7,296 nt of DNA from Tyzzerella sp. UBA1042 (GTDB lineage Bacteria > Bacillota > Clostridia > Lachnospirales > Anaerotignaceae): positions 1-7,296 of the forward strand of contig DCDZ01000043.1 in NCBI GenBank assembly GCA_002316675.1, in the 5' to 3' direction. A program made the position numbers and the translations under genes. Shown here piece by piece: positions 6,249-7,296 of this stretch (position 1 is its first letter; each line of letters starts with the position of its first letter). The notes under the pieces are model-generated. The model worked only from the letters and a program-made list of their open reading frames with translations, made no database searches and was not told the DNA's origin.

Positions 6249-6752
6249 TTATTTTTCCAACGACTGTTTGATCTTCTGCAAGTTGCCTGTTTTCTCTAAG
6301 GATTTCAAAAGCACAAAGCCGATGATTGCGCCCATCAATGAGGAAGGCGTGAAAAATGGCACATATGTAAAAATCGAAGTCCGAGGCAGTCCATAAAAAT
6401 GAACCATAAACGGATATGAAACAATTGCGCTGATAACGCCTGTCCCGATAACCTCCCCCACCACTGCCATAGAAAGCTTTTGCGTCTTTTTATAAAGCAC
6501 CCCTGAAAGAAATGCGCCAATCACTGCGCCAATCACCGCCAGTATGGTGCTACCGTTCAAAAGCATTCTCAAGCAGCCAATGAGCAGGGCGCAAAGAAAG
6601 CTTAGCATAGGACCCAGAATCACTGCCGCGATTACGTTGATCATGTGCTGAAACGGCGCCATTCTGGGGAAAGATACAAAGGTGTTTAAAACGTAGCCAA
6701 GGGCGGCTAACATAGCAAGGGCTGTTTGTCTTTTTAAGTTTACTGTTTTCAT
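6249..6752 (-). CDS. thiW: ThiW, predicted hydroxyethylthiazole transporter
   Basis: This is an integral membrane protein of 167 residues from the chosen start, predicted in the literature on riboswitch-linked genes to take up the thiazole precursor; it resembles the substrate-binding subunits of energy-coupling-factor importers. Near the N-terminus LKRQTALAMLAALGYVL leads into the first hydrophobic segment, followed by SFPRMAPFQHMINVIAAVILGP, a pattern typical of ThiW. About five membrane segments follow, including one with FFTPSSLMGAIIGFVLL near the C-terminus, which ends in a charged tail. The frame stays open upstream to 6854, but those 34 codons run through a terminator-like hairpin and lack a ribosome binding site. 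The ATG at 6750-6752 has AGAGAGTG at a suitable distance and gives the family length. It is followed at 11 bases by thiM, which would phosphorylate the imported substrate. No ECF energising genes are in the window. Confidence 0.9.
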   Translation of the reverse strand: MKTVNLKRQTALAMLAALGYVLNTFVSFPRMAPFQHMINVIAAVILGPMLSFLCALLIGCLRMLLNGSTILAVIGAVIGAFLSGVLYKKTQKLSMAVVGEVIGTGVISAIVSYPFMVHFYGLPRTSIFTYVPFFTPSSLMGAIIGFVLLKSLEKTGNLQKIKQSLEK

Positions 6753-6787
6753 TTTACACTCTCTTTCTGTACTTATTTGTTTATAAT

Positions 6788-6838
6788 AAAAAAGCATAAA
6801 AAGGAATACACCCGCGGTGGTGTACCCCTTTTTATGCT
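6788..6838 (-). terminator. Second terminator-like hairpin between the TPP riboswitch and thiW
   Basis: Arms at 6819-6838 and 6793-6812 form a 20-pair stem on the minus-strand RNA, with two G-U pairs and a 6-base loop, followed by five to six T (6788-6793). The G-U pairs would be mismatches in the opposite transcript, so it acts in the thiW direction. It lies 36 bases before the thiW ATG and would block thiW-thiM unless bypassed. Upstream minus-strand TTTTATG (6852-6858) can pair with CATAAAA (6830-6836) in its 5' arm, a possible competing antiterminator. Confidence 0.75.
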
Positions 6839-6898
6839 TCATTGTTTTCAACATAAAAGTTACGTGCTACTTATGAAATTCCTTCTTGATGCGGCAAT

Positions 6899-6928
6899 AA
6901 AAAAAGCCTTATCCTAGGGGGATAAGGC
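6899..6928 (-). terminator. TPP riboswitch terminator
   Basis: GCCTTATCC and GGATAAGGC (6920-6928 with 6906-6914) form a perfect 9-pair stem with a 5-base loop and seven T (6899-6905). It begins 12 bases beyond the 3' side of aptamer helix P1, the standard place for the expression platform. In the alternative state, TAGGG at the aptamer 3' end could pair with CCCTA of the terminator loop. Confidence 0.93.
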
Positions 6929-6940
6929 ATCAAAATCATG

Positions 6941-7036
6941 ATGTATACGCTCCCTACGACAGTATTAACTGACAGGTTCTAAGGGTCAGGTATTCTCCTT
7001 CTCAACTAAAAATAGTTCCCCCGGTGATCAATACAT
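6941..7036 (-). promoter_or_regulatory. TPP (thiamine pyrophosphate) riboswitch aptamer
   Basis: The THI-box is clear on the minus strand: GGGGGAAC near the 5' side, TTGAGA at 6999-7004, then the conserved region 6951-6989 with ACCCTTAGAACCTG and CGTAGGGA. P1 is closed by ATGTAT (7031-7036) with ATACAT (6941-6946). Binding of TPP stabilises P1 and favours the terminator downstream, lowering thiW-thiM when thiamine is plentiful. Confidence 0.96.
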
Positions 7037-7050
7037 ATAGAATTATTTTT

Positions 7051-7079
7051 ATTTTATCACTTTTGAGCAAAGACGTCAA
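7051..7079 (-). promoter_or_regulatory. Promoter of the TPP riboswitch-thiW-thiM operon
   Basis: A -35 TTGACG (7074-7079) and a -10 TAAAAT (7051-7056) are exactly 17 bases apart, each one base from consensus. The start point near 7044 lies just upstream of aptamer helix P1. The -35 box overlaps the palindrome GACGTC, probably by chance. Confidence 0.82.
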
Positions 7080-7171
7080 TATAAAAAGACTTGACTTTCC
7101 GCAGATTTATTTACAGAACCTTGATTCTATCAGTATGATTATAAAAAATTTTCAAGAAATGTCTAAAATAT

Positions 7172-7234
7172 AAGGAATCCGAATCCTTTTTGTTGTAAAA
7201 TTAAGCTACGAAACAAAAAGAGAAAGGGTTCCTT
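7172..7234 (+). repeat. Hairpin covering the ribosome binding site of the edge gene
   Basis: On the plus-strand RNA, AAGGAATCC (7172-7180) pairs with GGGTTCCTT (7226-7234), nine pairs with one G-U. Inside it CTTTTTGTT (7186-7194) pairs with AACAAAAAG (7212-7220). The outer 3' arm contains the AAAGGG ribosome binding site and ends directly at the ATG, so the fold would hide the start site. It could also belong to the end of an insertion sequence. Confidence 0.55.
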
Positions 7235-7296
7235 ATGGCTAATTTTACATCAAATACGTATCAATTGAAACGGCAAATTTTAAATTTTACAAATAA
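7235..7296 (+). CDS. Start of a probable insertion-sequence transposase (cut by window edge)
   Basis: Only 20 codons are visible, beginning MANFTSNTYQLKRQILNFTN and still open at the right edge. A ribosome binding site AGAAAGGG (7221-7228) lies six bases before the ATG. The N-terminus resembles, from memory, a group of DDE transposases common in clostridial genomes; I cannot name the IS family and the match is too short to be firm. It points the opposite way from every other gene here and starts about 155 bases beyond the thiW-thiM promoter, with a strong inverted repeat in front, which fits an element inserted in an intergenic space. The alternative is an unrelated host gene. No terminal repeat pair can be tested because the far end is outside the window. 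Confidence 0.5.
   Translation, partial: MANFTSNTYQLKRQILNFTN

Noticed and set aside
6753..6854. N-terminal extension of ThiW by 34 codons to the ATG at 6854
   Set aside because: The extension translates the terminator-like hairpin, lacks a ribosome binding site, and would make the protein longer than usual; the ATG at 6752 fits better.
1..7296. CRISPR array, tRNA or rRNA gene, prophage or defence system
   Set aside because: I saw no regularly spaced direct repeats, no tRNA or rRNA sequence beyond the tRNA-sensing leader, and no phage or defence gene; all full-length genes are assigned to housekeeping or transport families.

Overview
The window looks like ordinary chromosomal DNA from a low-GC Gram-positive bacterium, most likely a clostridial Firmicute. 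This rests on a T-box leader before a threonyl-tRNA synthetase gene, a TPP riboswitch in front of thiW-thiM, strong GGAGG-type ribosome binding sites, a lipoprotein-type solute-binding protein and many intrinsic terminators. I cannot name the species. Every recognisable gene except the one at the extreme right edge is on the minus strand, so transcription runs from right to left.

Right to left: the right edge (about 7172-7296) has a plus-strand gene start, probably an insertion-sequence transposase, behind a hairpin that covers its ribosome binding site. Next is a thiazole-salvage operon (6249-7079): promoter, TPP riboswitch, its terminator, a second unexplained terminator-like hairpin, thiW (hydroxyethylthiazole uptake) and thiM (hydroxyethylthiazole kinase). 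A gene-poor stretch (4993-5418) holds the end-of-operon hairpins of thiM and the promoter and palindromic operator candidate of the next operon. That operon (2490-4992) is a complete polar amino acid ABC importer: lipoprotein binding protein, then a 237-base intercistronic region with several inverted repeats, then permease and ATPase overlapping by 11 bases, closed by a clear terminator. Then come a small UPF0145/YbjQ-family gene, a CorA-family Mg2+ transporter, and the promoter, T-box leader and first 192 codons of thrS, which runs off the left edge.

Three transcription units carry recognisable cis-control: thrS by uncharged tRNA-Thr, thiW-thiM by thiamine pyrophosphate, and the ABC importer perhaps by a repressor at a 7-3-7 palindrome in its promoter. 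The shared theme is nutrient sensing and uptake, but the units look independent.

I did not find a new multi-gene system. The items most worth checking are the second terminator with a possible competing antiterminator before thiW, the promoter palindrome of the importer, the structured gap between binding protein and permease, and the transposase-leader hairpin. All are visible in the sequence, but their functions are inferred.
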